From SHVO01 sp041905525 (GTDB lineage: Bacteria > Pseudomonadota > Alphaproteobacteria > Rhodospirillales > Rhodospirillaceae), in the NCBI GenBank assembly GCA_041905525.1, contig JAYRKY010000001.1, positions 434,001 to 498,000 of the forward strand: DNA of 64,000 bases, written 5' to 3'. A model generated the notes under the pieces. The model saw only the letters and a program-made list of their open reading frames with translations. It ran no database searches and had not been told where the DNA came from. Made by a program: the position numbers and the translations under genes. Positions 50,808 to 59,446 of the stretch are shown one piece after another (within the stretch, counting starts at the first letter, position 1; the number at the start of each line of letters is the position of its first letter).

Positions 50808-52100
50808 ATGAGCGTGCTCTATAAGGCCTTGCAGAAGGCCGAGAAAGAAAACGAGCTGCGCCAGTCGGCTACGTCGGACTCCAATTTTGATCCTCAGCGG
50901 CTGGCGGCCTCCGGTGCCCTGAAATTCGCCGGTGGGCGCGGGCAGGCGATGAACCGCTTCGTCATGGGCGGTGTCGGCCTCGTGGCGATCGCGGTTGGCG
51001 TTGCCTTTGTATTATTTCAGGATGATCTAACGGGATCCGGTCCTCCCGCTGCACCAGGTGTCCCCCCTAGCGTCACTGCCGCCCCCCCGGAGGCGGTTGT
51101 TGCCCAAGCGGAGCAGCCGCAGGTGCTTCCCAGTGCGCCCGAGTCAAGTCCGCCGACGGCGTCTCGTTCTCAGTCTGAAGGCACCGAATCTCCCGCGGCT
51201 CCGGCGACCGGTGCTTCAGCCGGAGACGACACTGCAGCCGGAAAAGGTGTGGTGGCCGAAGCCTCACCGGAAAAGACGGAAGCTTTAGCCGAAGCTGCTT
51301 CAGGCTCGGACACCGGTACCGGTGAAAAGCAGGCTGTCTCGACCGCGCGCCAGACTTCTGCGCCAGCCAAAGTCACCGCGCGTCCGACGATGCAACGTCC
51401 AGAGCCGATGCCCGCGATTGCGCCAAATTCACCGGCGCGAATGTTGAGCCCGCCAATTTCAGTGAATCGCACAGAGTTTGAATTAGGCGTGGGCAATCAG
51501 GTCCAGGTTCGTCAAGTCGCGGACAGCGCTCGCAACAAAGCGTCCGCGGGATATGACGCCCTGGTACGCGGCTCTTATGACGCTGCGCTCGCTTTCTATG
51601 ACGATGCCCTTAAGGAAGAGCCCAACAGCGTGTTGGCCGTGCTCGGTCGGGCGACCTCGCTCCAGAAGCTAGGCCGCGGAGCAGAGGCTCAAGCTGCCTA
51701 CGACCAAGTACTCAAGATGGATCCCGCCAACCGTGAAGCGTTGACCAATCTGACGTCGATCCTCGCGGAGCGCTCGCCCCAGGAAGCGATCAGCCGCCTC
51801 GTTGAGCTTGAGCGCGAGTACCCAGCCTTCAGTCCAATCAAGGCGCAGTTGGGATTGATTTACGCGAAAACCGGGTCCATGCAACAAGCCTTGGATTATC
51901 TTGGCCGGGCCGTAGCGCTCGCGCCCGAGACTGTCATGTACCACTATAATCTTGCTCTGGTTTTGGATCACCTTGGCCGCAAGGAACAAGCGGTCGCGAG
52001 CTATGATCGCGTTTTGTCGTCGATTGCCGGAGGACGCGGCCCGGCGGAGCTTTCGGCCAGCGATATCGAACGGCGCGTTCAGTTCCTGCGCGCGCGCTAG
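50808..52100 (+). CDS. MshN-like inner-membrane TPR protein of the pilus cluster
   Basis: The product has 430 residues. It has a short cytosolic N-terminus (MSVLYKALQKAEKENELRQ), one membrane segment at about 46-67 (FVMGGVGLVAIAVGVAFVLF), a long Ala/Pro/Glu-rich periplasmic stretch, and about five TPR units from residue 235. This layout and the following ExeA-like gene match MshN and MshM in MSHA pilus clusters. It is the first gene of the cluster, about 275 bp from the preceding gene. Confidence 0.75.
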   Translation: MSVLYKALQKAEKENELRQSATSDSNFDPQRLAASGALKFAGGRGQAMNRFVMGGVGLVAIAVGVAFVLFQDDLTGSGPPAAPGVPPSVTAAPPEAVVAQAEQPQVLPSAPESSPPTASRSQSEGTESPAAPATGASAGDDTAAGKGVVAEASPEKTEALAEAASGSDTGTGEKQAVSTARQTSAPAKVTARPTMQRPEPMPAIAPNSPARMLSPPISVNRTEFELGVGNQVQVRQVADSARNKASAGYDALVRGSYDAALAFYDDALKEEPNSVLAVLGRATSLQKLGRGAEAQAAYDQVLKMDPANREALTNLTSILAERSPQEAISRLVELEREYPAFSPIKAQLGLIYAKTGSMQQALDYLGRAVALAPETVMYHYNLALVLDHLGRKEQAVASYDRVLSSIAGGRGPAELSASDIERRVQFLRAR

Positions 52101-52118
52101 AGTGCGGGGGGAGGCGTT

Positions 52119-53168
52119 ATGCCATACCTCGCACACTTCGGTCTTCGCGAGCACCCGTTCACGCTGACCCCGAATACCAATCAATATTATCCGACGGAAA
52201 AGCACACCGAGATCATCCAGTCGATCCAGTTCGGGATCGCCCGCAACACGGGAATCTTGAAGGTCGTGGGGGATGTCGGCACTGGCAAGACAATGCTCTG
52301 TCGCTTGCTGCTTCGAAAGCTCGTCGGCTCGAACGATGCGGTCGCCTACCTCAATGCGCCTCAGGTGGACCCCGAGAGCATTGTCACCCTTGTCTGCGCG
52401 GAGTTCGGAATAGAAACCGGCTCCCGTTCGCAGATGCTGCAGGGCCTCAACACGTTTCTACTTGAACAGCATGCGCTGGGACGAAATGCCGTACTGATCG
52501 TCGACGAAGCCCAGGCGCTGGGAGCGTCCGGCCTGGAGGCGGTTCGATTGCTTTCAAATCTGGAGACCGAGCGCAGCAAGCTTCTGCAAATCGTACTCTT
52601 CGGGCAGTCGGAACTCGACGACCTCTTGCAGCAACCTAACTTGCGTCAAGTGAACCAGCGCATAGGGTTTTCTTTCAACACCGGCCCATTGAACATTGCA
52701 GAAGCCACGCAATATATCACGCATCGTGTGCGAACGAGTCGTGTTGATGGGATCGATTTTCCGATCTTCTCCGAACGGGCGATGCAAGCGCTAGCCGAAG
52801 CCGCCAATTTCGTGCCGCGCGTCATAAATATTCTCGCCGATAAATCGCTCCTGGTCGCATACGGTGACGGTGCAATTCAGGTCACGGACAAACATGTCCA
52901 CACCGCGGTTGCAGACACCCCGCAACTCGCAAAGGCCAAAGGCCGCAAGCGCCTCGCCTTCCCGCTTAAATTTGGTTTGGTTGCCGCTCCCGCGGTCGCG
53001 GCTGCACTCTTAATCTACTTTAGTCCGCCTCTGCGTGAATGGGCGCGCGATACGTGGCATGCGGCGCGTGAGAAATTTAGCGAGGGACGAGGGGCAATCC
53101 CGCAAGGATCAAAAGTGGCGGATAGATTGGCGCCGGAGCCGAGCCAGGACTCTCAGCCGGCAAAGTAG
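52119..53168 (+). CDS. ExeA/GspA/MshM-like AAA ATPase
   Basis: The product has 349 residues. It has GLREHPFTLTPNTNQYYPT at the start, Walker A GDVGTGKTMLCRLLLR (about residue 48), Walker B NAVLIVDEAQAL and an AAA sensor region. At about residue 285 there is one membrane helix (FGLVAAPAVAAALLIYF) with a short periplasmic tail lacking the usual peptidoglycan-binding domain. Such proteins help insert or assemble secretins. It lies 18 bp after the TPR gene and directly abuts the peptidase. Confidence 0.87.
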   Translation: MPYLAHFGLREHPFTLTPNTNQYYPTEKHTEIIQSIQFGIARNTGILKVVGDVGTGKTMLCRLLLRKLVGSNDAVAYLNAPQVDPESIVTLVCAEFGIETGSRSQMLQGLNTFLLEQHALGRNAVLIVDEAQALGASGLEAVRLLSNLETERSKLLQIVLFGQSELDDLLQQPNLRQVNQRIGFSFNTGPLNIAEATQYITHRVRTSRVDGIDFPIFSERAMQALAEAANFVPRVINILADKSLLVAYGDGAIQVTDKHVHTAVADTPQLAKAKGRKRLAFPLKFGLVAAPAVAAALLIYFSPPLREWARDTWHAAREKFSEGRGAIPQGSKVADRLAPEPSQDSQPAK

Positions 53169-53915
53169 ATGCCAGTCTCTTTGCATTTTGTACCAACGCC
53201 GGTTTTTATCGCCTTCATAGGCGTCCTAGGGTTGATCTTCGGCAGCTTTGTCACAGCGCTTTCCTTCCGTCTTCCGCGGGGCATCAGCACTGCGAAGGGC
53301 CGGTCGGTCTGCCCTTCTTGTGGCACAACTTTGGCCGCAGGCGATCTTATCCCGGTCTTCTCCTGGCTCCGTTCGCGCGGCCGCTGTCGAACTTGCGCGG
53401 CGCTTATTCCCTGGCGCTATCCCGCAATAGAAGCACTCACCGCCGCCTTGTTCGTGAGCGCGGCGATCTGGGAGCGAGACCCGGCGCGCCTTCTGCTGTT
53501 GCTGGCGACCGCTCCAGTTCTCATGACCTTGGCGGTGGTGGATATCGAGCATTTCCGCCTGCCGAATATCCTCCTCGTGTGGTTGGTCCCGCTCGCGGTC
53601 GGTATTTGTTACGTCGATGGCGCTGATCTTCGGCAGGCGGTTGCAGTAGGCGTGGCCGTGTTTGCCTTCGGTCTTGCGCTCGATGCCTTCGGGCGCCAAT
53701 TTCTGGGACAGGGGCTTGGGATGGGAGATGCCAAGCTTATGGGGATCATGGCGGTGGCCCTGCCGCTCGAACCATTGCTGCTAACGCTCGCCGCGGCGGG
53801 GGGGCTGGGCGTCCTCATCGGTTGGGGGCTGCGGCGCCGGTCGAAACAGCCAGCCTCGGCCCCGTTTGGTCCTGCCCTTCTTAGCGCTTATTGGATTGCC
53901 CTGCTGATTTCTTGA
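53169..53915 (+). CDS. pilD: Prepilin peptidase / N-methyltransferase (bifunctional type)
   Basis: The product has 248 residues. The N-terminal cytosolic domain has FGSFVTALSFRLPRG and two zinc CxxC pairs (CPSCG and CRTCA). Of the catalytic aspartates, the first is in VVDIEHFRLPN and the second in GQGLGMGDAKLMGIMA (GxGDxKL). About seven membrane segments. It starts immediately after the ExeA-like stop and would process the two prepilins of this cluster. It may also be called gspO. Confidence 0.9.
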   Translation: MPVSLHFVPTPVFIAFIGVLGLIFGSFVTALSFRLPRGISTAKGRSVCPSCGTTLAAGDLIPVFSWLRSRGRCRTCAALIPWRYPAIEALTAALFVSAAIWERDPARLLLLLATAPVLMTLAVVDIEHFRLPNILLVWLVPLAVGICYVDGADLRQAVAVGVAVFAFGLALDAFGRQFLGQGLGMGDAKLMGIMAVALPLEPLLLTLAAAGGLGVLIGWGLRRRSKQPASAPFGPALLSAYWIALLIS

Positions 53916-54099
53916 AGCGCTGCCAGAAGTTTAGGCACTACCCTGCACCCCTTGGTTTGGGGATGCGGCTCGTGCTAACACTACGGTTGGGCCTGGACGT
54001 CGTCTGCACTCGCTTTGCGGGCAGGGCGATCAGGAGCTGCGTGTCGGTTCCGAAATAAGGGGGCGTGCCGCAGCTGGCGTTTGCTAGGGGGACTTAGAG

Positions 54100-56085
54100 A
54101 TGATGGGCACCGGCATTCTTACGGCTACGGCTGCAGCAAGACGACTGCGCACCGGGGTCGCTCTCGTGGCGGTTTGCGCGATGTTGAGTTCCTGCGCCAG
54201 CGGGATTGCCTACAACGATTTCGACGAAGCCGGCGGAATTCCGAAGAAGGACTACGAGAACCTACTCGGAAGGCGTCCGCCCGCGCCGCAAGCTGGCGCT
54301 GCCGCTTCCGCCGAACCCCCGATCCCGAACTTCCAATCCGTCATTGCGGCTCCGGCCGCCCCCGAACTTGCGGATACCCGCAGGGTCTCCGTCTCGGTAA
54401 CGGAAGCGACACCGGTCCGCGACATTCTCATTGAACTGACGCGTAAGGCGAACGTCGATCTTGAGATGGATCCGCGTATTTCCGGCGGGATCATTCTGAC
54501 CGCGACGGATCGCCCGTTCATCGATGTCATCGATCGGATCGCCGATCTCGCGGAGCTCCGCTACACCTTCCAGCGCAACACGCTAAAGATCGAGCTCGAT
54601 GATCCGTTCATGGAGCAATACCAGATTGACGCGCTGAATGTGCAGCGTACGGCCTCGAGTTCCGCTTCGTCCTCGACCGACGCCAACAGCGCTAGCCAGG
54701 TGTTGGGCGGCGGCGGCGGCGGCGGCGGCCAGAACAAATCCGAGACGTCCGTAACGTCCAGTTCTCGGTCCAATTTCTGGGGCGATATCAGCACCAATAT
54801 CAGTGAAATCCTCGATAACATTCAGTCGCGGCGCCCGACGCAAATTGCAGACGGGTCGGCGGCGTTTGTTCCAGATGTAGCCGCCCCTTCATCTCCGGCC
54901 GCTCCTGCGCCTCCTGCGGCGGCGCCGGCATCGGGCGCTGCGGCAGCTGCCGGTGGCGGCGCACCAGCAGGCGGCATTTTGGGCGCGGCTGCGGCCCTGA
55001 CTCAGGGCCGTCAGGCACAATTGGACGCCAACCTTGCGATGGATAAGGCCGCCATACCGCCTGTTGGCGCCACAGCCGCAGCCGCCGCACCGGCACCAAC
55101 GGTCCGGAACTCGACCTTTAGTGTGAACGCGCAGTCCGGCATCATCACCGTCTTCGCAACGCAACGGCAACATAAAGCCGTCGCCAGCTATCTCCGCAGC
55201 ATCCGCGACTCGATCATGCAGCAGGTGTTGATCGAAGCGAAGATCATCGAGGTGACGTTGGATGATCAGCATCGCACGGGAATCGACTGGACAGCTCTTC
55301 TCGGGCCCAACAACGACCTCGTTGTTACCTCGAATTTCAATCGTTCGGTCGTGCCGCCAACCTTCGCGGACCCCACGATCAGCGCCGCCTGGTCGAATGG
55401 GGACGGAGACCTGAGCATCGCAGCCCAACTCGTCAAACAGTTTGGGACTGTCCGCACGCTGTCCAGCCCACGGCTCACTGTCATTAACAATCAGGTGGCG
55501 ATGCTTAAGGTGGCCCGCAATCAAGTCTTCTTCGACTTGCAGGTCCAGGAAGAAACCAATCAAGTTTCCAACATCCGGCGGATCACGGTCGACAGCGAAA
55601 TCAAGACCGTACCGGTGGGTATCATCATCAGCGTTCAGCCGGCCGTAAATCCTGTCACGCGCCAGATCAATCTAAGCCTACGTCCTTCGATCACACGTAT
55701 TACTGGCTTTGTGGATGATCCCGGCGTGGCGCTGCAGGTCTCCAGCATCAACCGCGACAATCCGAATCCGGTCAATGTGACCTCGCAGATTCCGATCATT
55801 GAGACACGCGAGGTGGACTCGGTCGTCACCCTGCAATCCGGCCAGACCATCGTGATGGGTGGCCTCATGCAGGAAGAATCGCGCACCCAGCGTGAAGGTC
55901 TGCCCGGCGCGATGGACCTGCCGTTGGTCGGACAGGCCGTTTCTCAGAACATCAAGGAAAACAGCGTCACCGAACTCGTCATATTCATTCGCGCGACGGT
56001 TGCGAACGGTCCTGGGACGATCCATGACGAAGATATTCGCCTCTATAAGCGCTTTGCGCCGGATCCTCGCCCCATCGTCTTCTAA
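54100..56085 (+). CDS. MshL-like lipoprotein secretin
   Basis: The product has 661 residues. A lipobox MLSSC gives the lipidated cysteine at residue 32. Short N-terminal N-domains (VSVTEATPVRDILIELTRKA and a second before residue 200) are separated by a seven-glycine run and a long Ala/Pro-rich linker at about 260-320. The C-terminal secretin domain has AKIIEVTLDDQHRTGIDW, LSSPRLTVINNQVAMLKVA and VTLQSGQTIVMGGLMQEES. It forms the outer-membrane ring. It starts 184 bp after the peptidase stop. Confidence 0.88.
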   Translation: MMGTGILTATAAARRLRTGVALVAVCAMLSSCASGIAYNDFDEAGGIPKKDYENLLGRRPPAPQAGAAASAEPPIPNFQSVIAAPAAPELADTRRVSVSVTEATPVRDILIELTRKANVDLEMDPRISGGIILTATDRPFIDVIDRIADLAELRYTFQRNTLKIELDDPFMEQYQIDALNVQRTASSSASSSTDANSASQVLGGGGGGGGQNKSETSVTSSSRSNFWGDISTNISEILDNIQSRRPTQIADGSAAFVPDVAAPSSPAAPAPPAAAPASGAAAAAGGGAPAGGILGAAAALTQGRQAQLDANLAMDKAAIPPVGATAAAAAPAPTVRNSTFSVNAQSGIITVFATQRQHKAVASYLRSIRDSIMQQVLIEAKIIEVTLDDQHRTGIDWTALLGPNNDLVVTSNFNRSVVPPTFADPTISAAWSNGDGDLSIAAQLVKQFGTVRTLSSPRLTVINNQVAMLKVARNQVFFDLQVQEETNQVSNIRRITVDSEIKTVPVGIIISVQPAVNPVTRQINLSLRPSITRITGFVDDPGVALQVSSINRDNPNPVNVTSQIPIIETREVDSVVTLQSGQTIVMGGLMQEESRTQREGLPGAMDLPLVGQAVSQNIKENSVTELVIFIRATVANGPGTIHDEDIRLYKRFAPDPRPIVF

Positions 56086-56093
56086 GGCTCTGT

Positions 56094-56846
56094 GTGAAAC
56101 CCACCATCAAGTATGTGGTGCTGACAGCGCTGCGCGATCGCCTGCTGACGTCCTTGCTGATTGTCCTGTTGATGGCGTTCGGCATTGCGGCCTTTATGGG
56201 TAGCACCGCCGTGGCGGAGAGCCGTGAGATGACGGCGGTCTATGCCGCCGGCGCTTCGCGGGTGATCCTCGTGCTCGGCCTTACGGTGTTTGTCGCCTTT
56301 CACGTCGAAAAACTCCATGAGAGTCGCGAAATCGAAGCCCTGCTGTCCCGGGCGATCTCGCGCGAGACTTTAGTCTTCTCCTACTGGGTAGGTGTTGCGG
56401 CGGTGGCGGTTCTCATCGTTGGAGTTCTTTCAGCCGCCGTCATCTACATTAGCCCCTCGCGCGTCGGCGCCATGTTCTGGTGCGCCACGCTGCTGATGGA
56501 ATCTCTTATCATCATCGCCTTCGCGCTCGCGTCCGCCTTAATCATGGAGCGGGCGATCCCTGCGATCTTCGCCACCTGCGCCTTTTATGCGCTTGGCCGG
56601 CTCGTTGGTTTCTTTCTTAGTATCGCGGTGCACGGTCGCCAGTCAGGTGGCAACTCTGTTGCAAACCCGATCTTCGAAGGCATTGCACTGATGATACCGC
56701 GCTTGGACCTGATGGGGCAAACCCGCTGGATCGTCTACGGTCTCGATCAAGCCGCTCTTTCAATAATCCTGCCGGTGCAGTGTCTCGTCTACTCGGCCTT
56801 GCTTTTGTTGACGGCTATGTTCGATCTCCGTCGTAAGCATTTTTGA
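56094..56846 (+). CDS. ABC-2-permease-like membrane protein inside the pilus cluster
   Basis: The product has 250 residues from GTG 56094, 8 bp after the secretin stop. Six hydrophobic segments are seen (LLTSLLIVLLMAFGIAAFMG, ASRVILVLGLTVFVAFHV and others). The N-terminal amphipathic stretch KYVVLTALRDRLLTS and the pattern of the last helices resemble ABC-2 permeases. No ATPase for it is in the cluster. It is an unusual member of an MSHA-like locus; a membrane assembly factor is an alternative. Confidence 0.65.
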   Translation: MKPTIKYVVLTALRDRLLTSLLIVLLMAFGIAAFMGSTAVAESREMTAVYAAGASRVILVLGLTVFVAFHVEKLHESREIEALLSRAISRETLVFSYWVGVAAVAVLIVGVLSAAVIYISPSRVGAMFWCATLLMESLIIIAFALASALIMERAIPAIFATCAFYALGRLVGFFLSIAVHGRQSGGNSVANPIFEGIALMIPRLDLMGQTRWIVYGLDQAALSIILPVQCLVYSALLLLTAMFDLRRKHF

Positions 56847-56849
56847 TCA

Positions 56850-57590
56850 ATGAGGCGAATTCTCACGCCCGCCTTAATCGTTGCGGCCGGACTCCAGTTC
56901 GTATTGGCCTTTCATTTTCGCGAATTAGAAATCCCTCGCGATATCATCCCGCCGCCGCCAACGTCTGATGCCTTGAGAGCCCAGGCCTTTGGCGATGAGC
57001 AATTTCTTTACCGGCAACTGGCGCACGATCTGCAAAATTTCGGCGACACCGGAGGGCGCGTAACCGCGATGAAGGATTACGATCCTGATCGGGTAGTGGG
57101 CTGGCTGGGTGCCTTGGACACGCTAGACCCGGATGCCGGTTATCACCTTTTCCTGACAGTGCGCTACTTCGCCCAAACGCCAAATCCCGCTGCACTGAGG
57201 CGGCTGGTCAACTATATCGAAGAACGCGCTGACCAGAACCCCGAGCGACATGCAATATGGGCCGCCGATGCAATCTACATCGCTCAAGTTCGGCTCCATG
57301 ATCTGAAACTCGCCACTGAGGTCGGGGCCGTCATCGACAGGCACAATCCCAGGAATGTCCCACTCATCATTCGACAGCTTCCTGCATACCTTTATGAAAA
57401 AGGGCTTCGGTTTGCTGAGGCTGGCGAGGCTATGGAGCGCGTCCGTCTCTCGTGGGGTGGATATGCGACCCGAGAGGAGATGGCTTATATGGAGGCCTAC
57501 ACCGAACAGATGAAGATTTGGGCGAGCCAGCCCCCAGAACCCGGAGCTCCATATCCTCGAGAACTGCGTCCGCCTCGGCCGCGCGGGTAA
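56850..57590 (+). CDS. Unrecognised helical exported protein of the pilus cluster
   Basis: The product has 246 residues. It has an N-terminal hydrophobic segment (LTPALIVAAGLQFVLAFHF), then a largely alpha-helical part with TPR-like spacing (ALRRLVNYIEERADQNPERHA, GLRFAEAGEAMERVRLSW), ending Pro/Arg-rich. I recognise no family. It is 3 bp after the ABC-2-like gene, so the two probably act together. The 222 bp between it and the first prepilin hold a palindrome (GTTTCGAAAC, 57691-57700) and an AT-rich stretch that may be the pilin promoter. Confidence 0.65.
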   Translation: MRRILTPALIVAAGLQFVLAFHFRELEIPRDIIPPPPTSDALRAQAFGDEQFLYRQLAHDLQNFGDTGGRVTAMKDYDPDRVVGWLGALDTLDPDAGYHLFLTVRYFAQTPNPAALRRLVNYIEERADQNPERHAIWAADAIYIAQVRLHDLKLATEVGAVIDRHNPRNVPLIIRQLPAYLYEKGLRFAEAGEAMERVRLSWGGYATREEMAYMEAYTEQMKIWASQPPEPGAPYPRELRPPRPRG

Positions 57591-57812
57591 ATCTCGTTGC
57601 TCCTGCCCGAAGGCGCAGTACAACGCAATCTCGAGTTGGTCGTTCGCAAGCTAAGGTCAGGAAAGTTAAGTGCTTTCCGCTTCTTAGAACGTTTCGAAAC
57701 TTTACAATCTTTATAGAACTCGCGGCCGGCCTATGCTACCTACAATTAGGAATCGGCTGCTTGGGACGCCCCGAGGGCCAGGTTCGGAACGAGCCATGCA
57801 TTGGGGGTTGAA

Positions 57813-58613
57813 ATGTCTAACTGTCAGTTGAAGAGCAGCGGGGCCCAGAAGGGCTTCACGCTGATCGAAATGTCCATCGTCCTGGTGATCATCGGCTTGA
57901 TCATCGGCGGTATCCTGAAGGGTCAGGAAATCATCGACGCCAGCCGCCAGAAGAATTTCATTTCGCAGGTGGACGCACTCCGCTCCGCTGTGAATACCTT
58001 CGCAGATAAGTACAATGGCATTCCCGGCGACTACGATCGCGCCATCGCGCGCATTAACGCCCAAACGGCGAATGGTACGGGCGACGGCATCGTCGGTACC
58101 GCCAACACAACGATGGCGAACATGCTTGCCCAGGTTGGTGTCGGTGCCACGGCCGCTGCCGGTACCGCGACAGCGGCTGGTGAGCCACAGCTCTTCTTTT
58201 GTCACTTAGCTCAAGCCGGACTGATCGGTGGAGCCTCTGGTGATTGTGCTACGGCTGCGTCGTTCTTCGGTTCAGGCAGCCCATTGCCGGCACTTCCGTA
58301 CTCTCAGAGCGGTATGACCGTCGCTTATGGCCTTGCTGAAACCGCTGATGGGAATAATGACCGTGTCGCGCTGTGGGGGCGTGTCCACCGCGGCGCCGCC
58401 GCCGCCGTCGCGGCCGGTACGTCCGGTGTTCTCTCTGGCAGAACAATGGCGCAGATCGACTTTAAATATGACGACGGACTGCCTGGCCTCGGCAATATTC
58501 GTTCGGCGTTTGCCGGCACGAGCGCCCAGTGCCCGATCGCGACTGCCGCCTCCGCCTATGTTGCGACCGGTGAAGTTCCAGATTGCGTCGCCTTGATCGA
58601 GTTAGTGCAGTAA
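57813..58613 (+). CDS. Prepilin-type protein 1 (probable major pilin)
   Basis: The product has 266 residues from ATG 57813, after a GGGGG-rich ribosome site (57803-57807). A short leader ends in QKG; the mature part would begin FTLIEMSIVLVIIGLIIGGI, with the +5 Glu (E19 of the precursor). This is the type IV pilin/pseudopilin signature. The C-terminal domain is Gly/Ala/Thr-rich, with paired cysteines. A strong terminator follows, so this gene can be made in excess over the rest, as expected for a major pilin. Confidence 0.9.
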   Translation: MSNCQLKSSGAQKGFTLIEMSIVLVIIGLIIGGILKGQEIIDASRQKNFISQVDALRSAVNTFADKYNGIPGDYDRAIARINAQTANGTGDGIVGTANTTMANMLAQVGVGATAAAGTATAAGEPQLFFCHLAQAGLIGGASGDCATAASFFGSGSPLPALPYSQSGMTVAYGLAETADGNNDRVALWGRVHRGAAAAVAAGTSGVLSGRTMAQIDFKYDDGLPGLGNIRSAFAGTSAQCPIATAASAYVATGEVPDCVALIELVQ

Positions 58614-58653
58614 CTATCCTGGACGGCAAGGCTGAGGCCTCGCTTCGAGGTTG

Positions 58654-58687
58654 AATATGGGGCGCCTAGGCGCCCCATATTTTTTTG
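58654..58687 (+). terminator. Strong terminator between the two prepilin genes
   Basis: A perfect inverted repeat of 28 bases (58654-58681, centre CCTAGG) folds into a long GC-rich hairpin and runs into TTTTTTG. It lies 41 bp after prepilin 1, inside an otherwise continuous operon. Confidence 0.92.
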
Positions 58688-58696
58688 TGGCGCGTC

Positions 58697-59377
58697 ATGA
58701 TTCTCTCTGCTGAGCAACGCAATCAACGCGGCATGACGGTGATCGAATTGGTGATCGCCGTTGTCGTGCTCGGCGCGATTTTCTTGTTCACCTTGCGCGG
58801 TACAACGGTCGTAATGTCCATGCGCGCCATCGCGGTTGGTCACCAGCTTCAGGATCTTCAGACTCGCGTCCTTGCCTATCAGTCGCGGTTTGGTGAATTG
58901 CCCGGCGATGATCCGGCAGCGGCGGCGCGCTTCAACCTGCCGCCCGCTGTCGCGCTCATCGGGGGACGCGGCGTGTCGACGGCGGGCAATGGCCGGATTG
59001 ATGGCCGACTTGACGATAACGTCGCGGCCAATGCCGAGAATTTCATGGCGTGGCGTCACATGCGGGCGGCGGCCATCGTTGAAGGCGATGCCGATCTGGC
59101 GGGAGCATCTGCCCGGCCGGAGAATCCCTTCGGCGGTATCTACGGGTTCGATGAGAACAACCTGGGCTTTGAAAAGGGGGCTCTGTGCGGCACGCGCATT
59201 CCCGGAGCAGCGGCCTTCGACATCGACAAGCGTCTCGACGACGGGGTCATCAACCAGGGTTCAGTACGGGCAACGTCGCGCTTCTCGCCGGAGGAGTTCA
59301 ATCACTTCGATGACGCTGATTCGCAAGCCTACGATGTTGAAAAAGAATACATAATCTGTGTTCCCGTCCTGCCGTAA
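58697..59377 (+). CDS. Prepilin-type protein 2 (minor pilin)
   Basis: The product has 226 residues from ATG 58697. The leader ends in QRG; the mature part starts MTVIELVIAVVVLGAIFLFT with the +5 Glu (E17 of the precursor). It has the same general layout as prepilin 1 but lower similarity, as expected for a minor pilin. It lies directly after the terminator, so expression depends on read-through or an internal promoter. Confidence 0.88.
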   Translation: MILSAEQRNQRGMTVIELVIAVVVLGAIFLFTLRGTTVVMSMRAIAVGHQLQDLQTRVLAYQSRFGELPGDDPAAAARFNLPPAVALIGGRGVSTAGNGRIDGRLDDNVAANAENFMAWRHMRAAAIVEGDADLAGASARPENPFGGIYGFDENNLGFEKGALCGTRIPGAAAFDIDKRLDDGVINQGSVRATSRFSPEEFNHFDDADSQAYDVEKEYIICVPVLP

Positions 59378-59378
59378 A

Positions 59379-59432
59379 CCCTCGCGTTTCATGGGGGTGT
59401 CGGCTAAACTCCCAGCAGTAAAAATGCGAGGG
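59379..59432 (+). promoter_or_regulatory. Inverted repeat in the leader of the GspE-like ATPase gene
   Basis: CCCTCGCGTTT (59379-59389) and AAATGCGAGGG (59422-59432) pair at 10 of 11 positions and enclose 32 bases. The right arm is part of the purine-rich run before the ATPase start at 59447. It could modulate translation or partly terminate transcription. The call is tentative. Confidence 0.4.
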
Positions 59433-59446
59433 GACGGGGGTCTCTC

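Noticed and set aside
24441..56846. Pairing the orphan ABC ATPase (24.4 kb) with the ABC-2-like membrane protein (56.1 kb)
   Set aside because: They are 32 kb apart on different genomic units and nothing in either sequence ties them together.
57591..57812. Sigma-54 promoter for the major pilin
   Set aside because: I looked for the GG/GC pair of -24/-12 elements and found no convincing match; only a GTTTCGAAAC palindrome and AT-rich DNA are seen.
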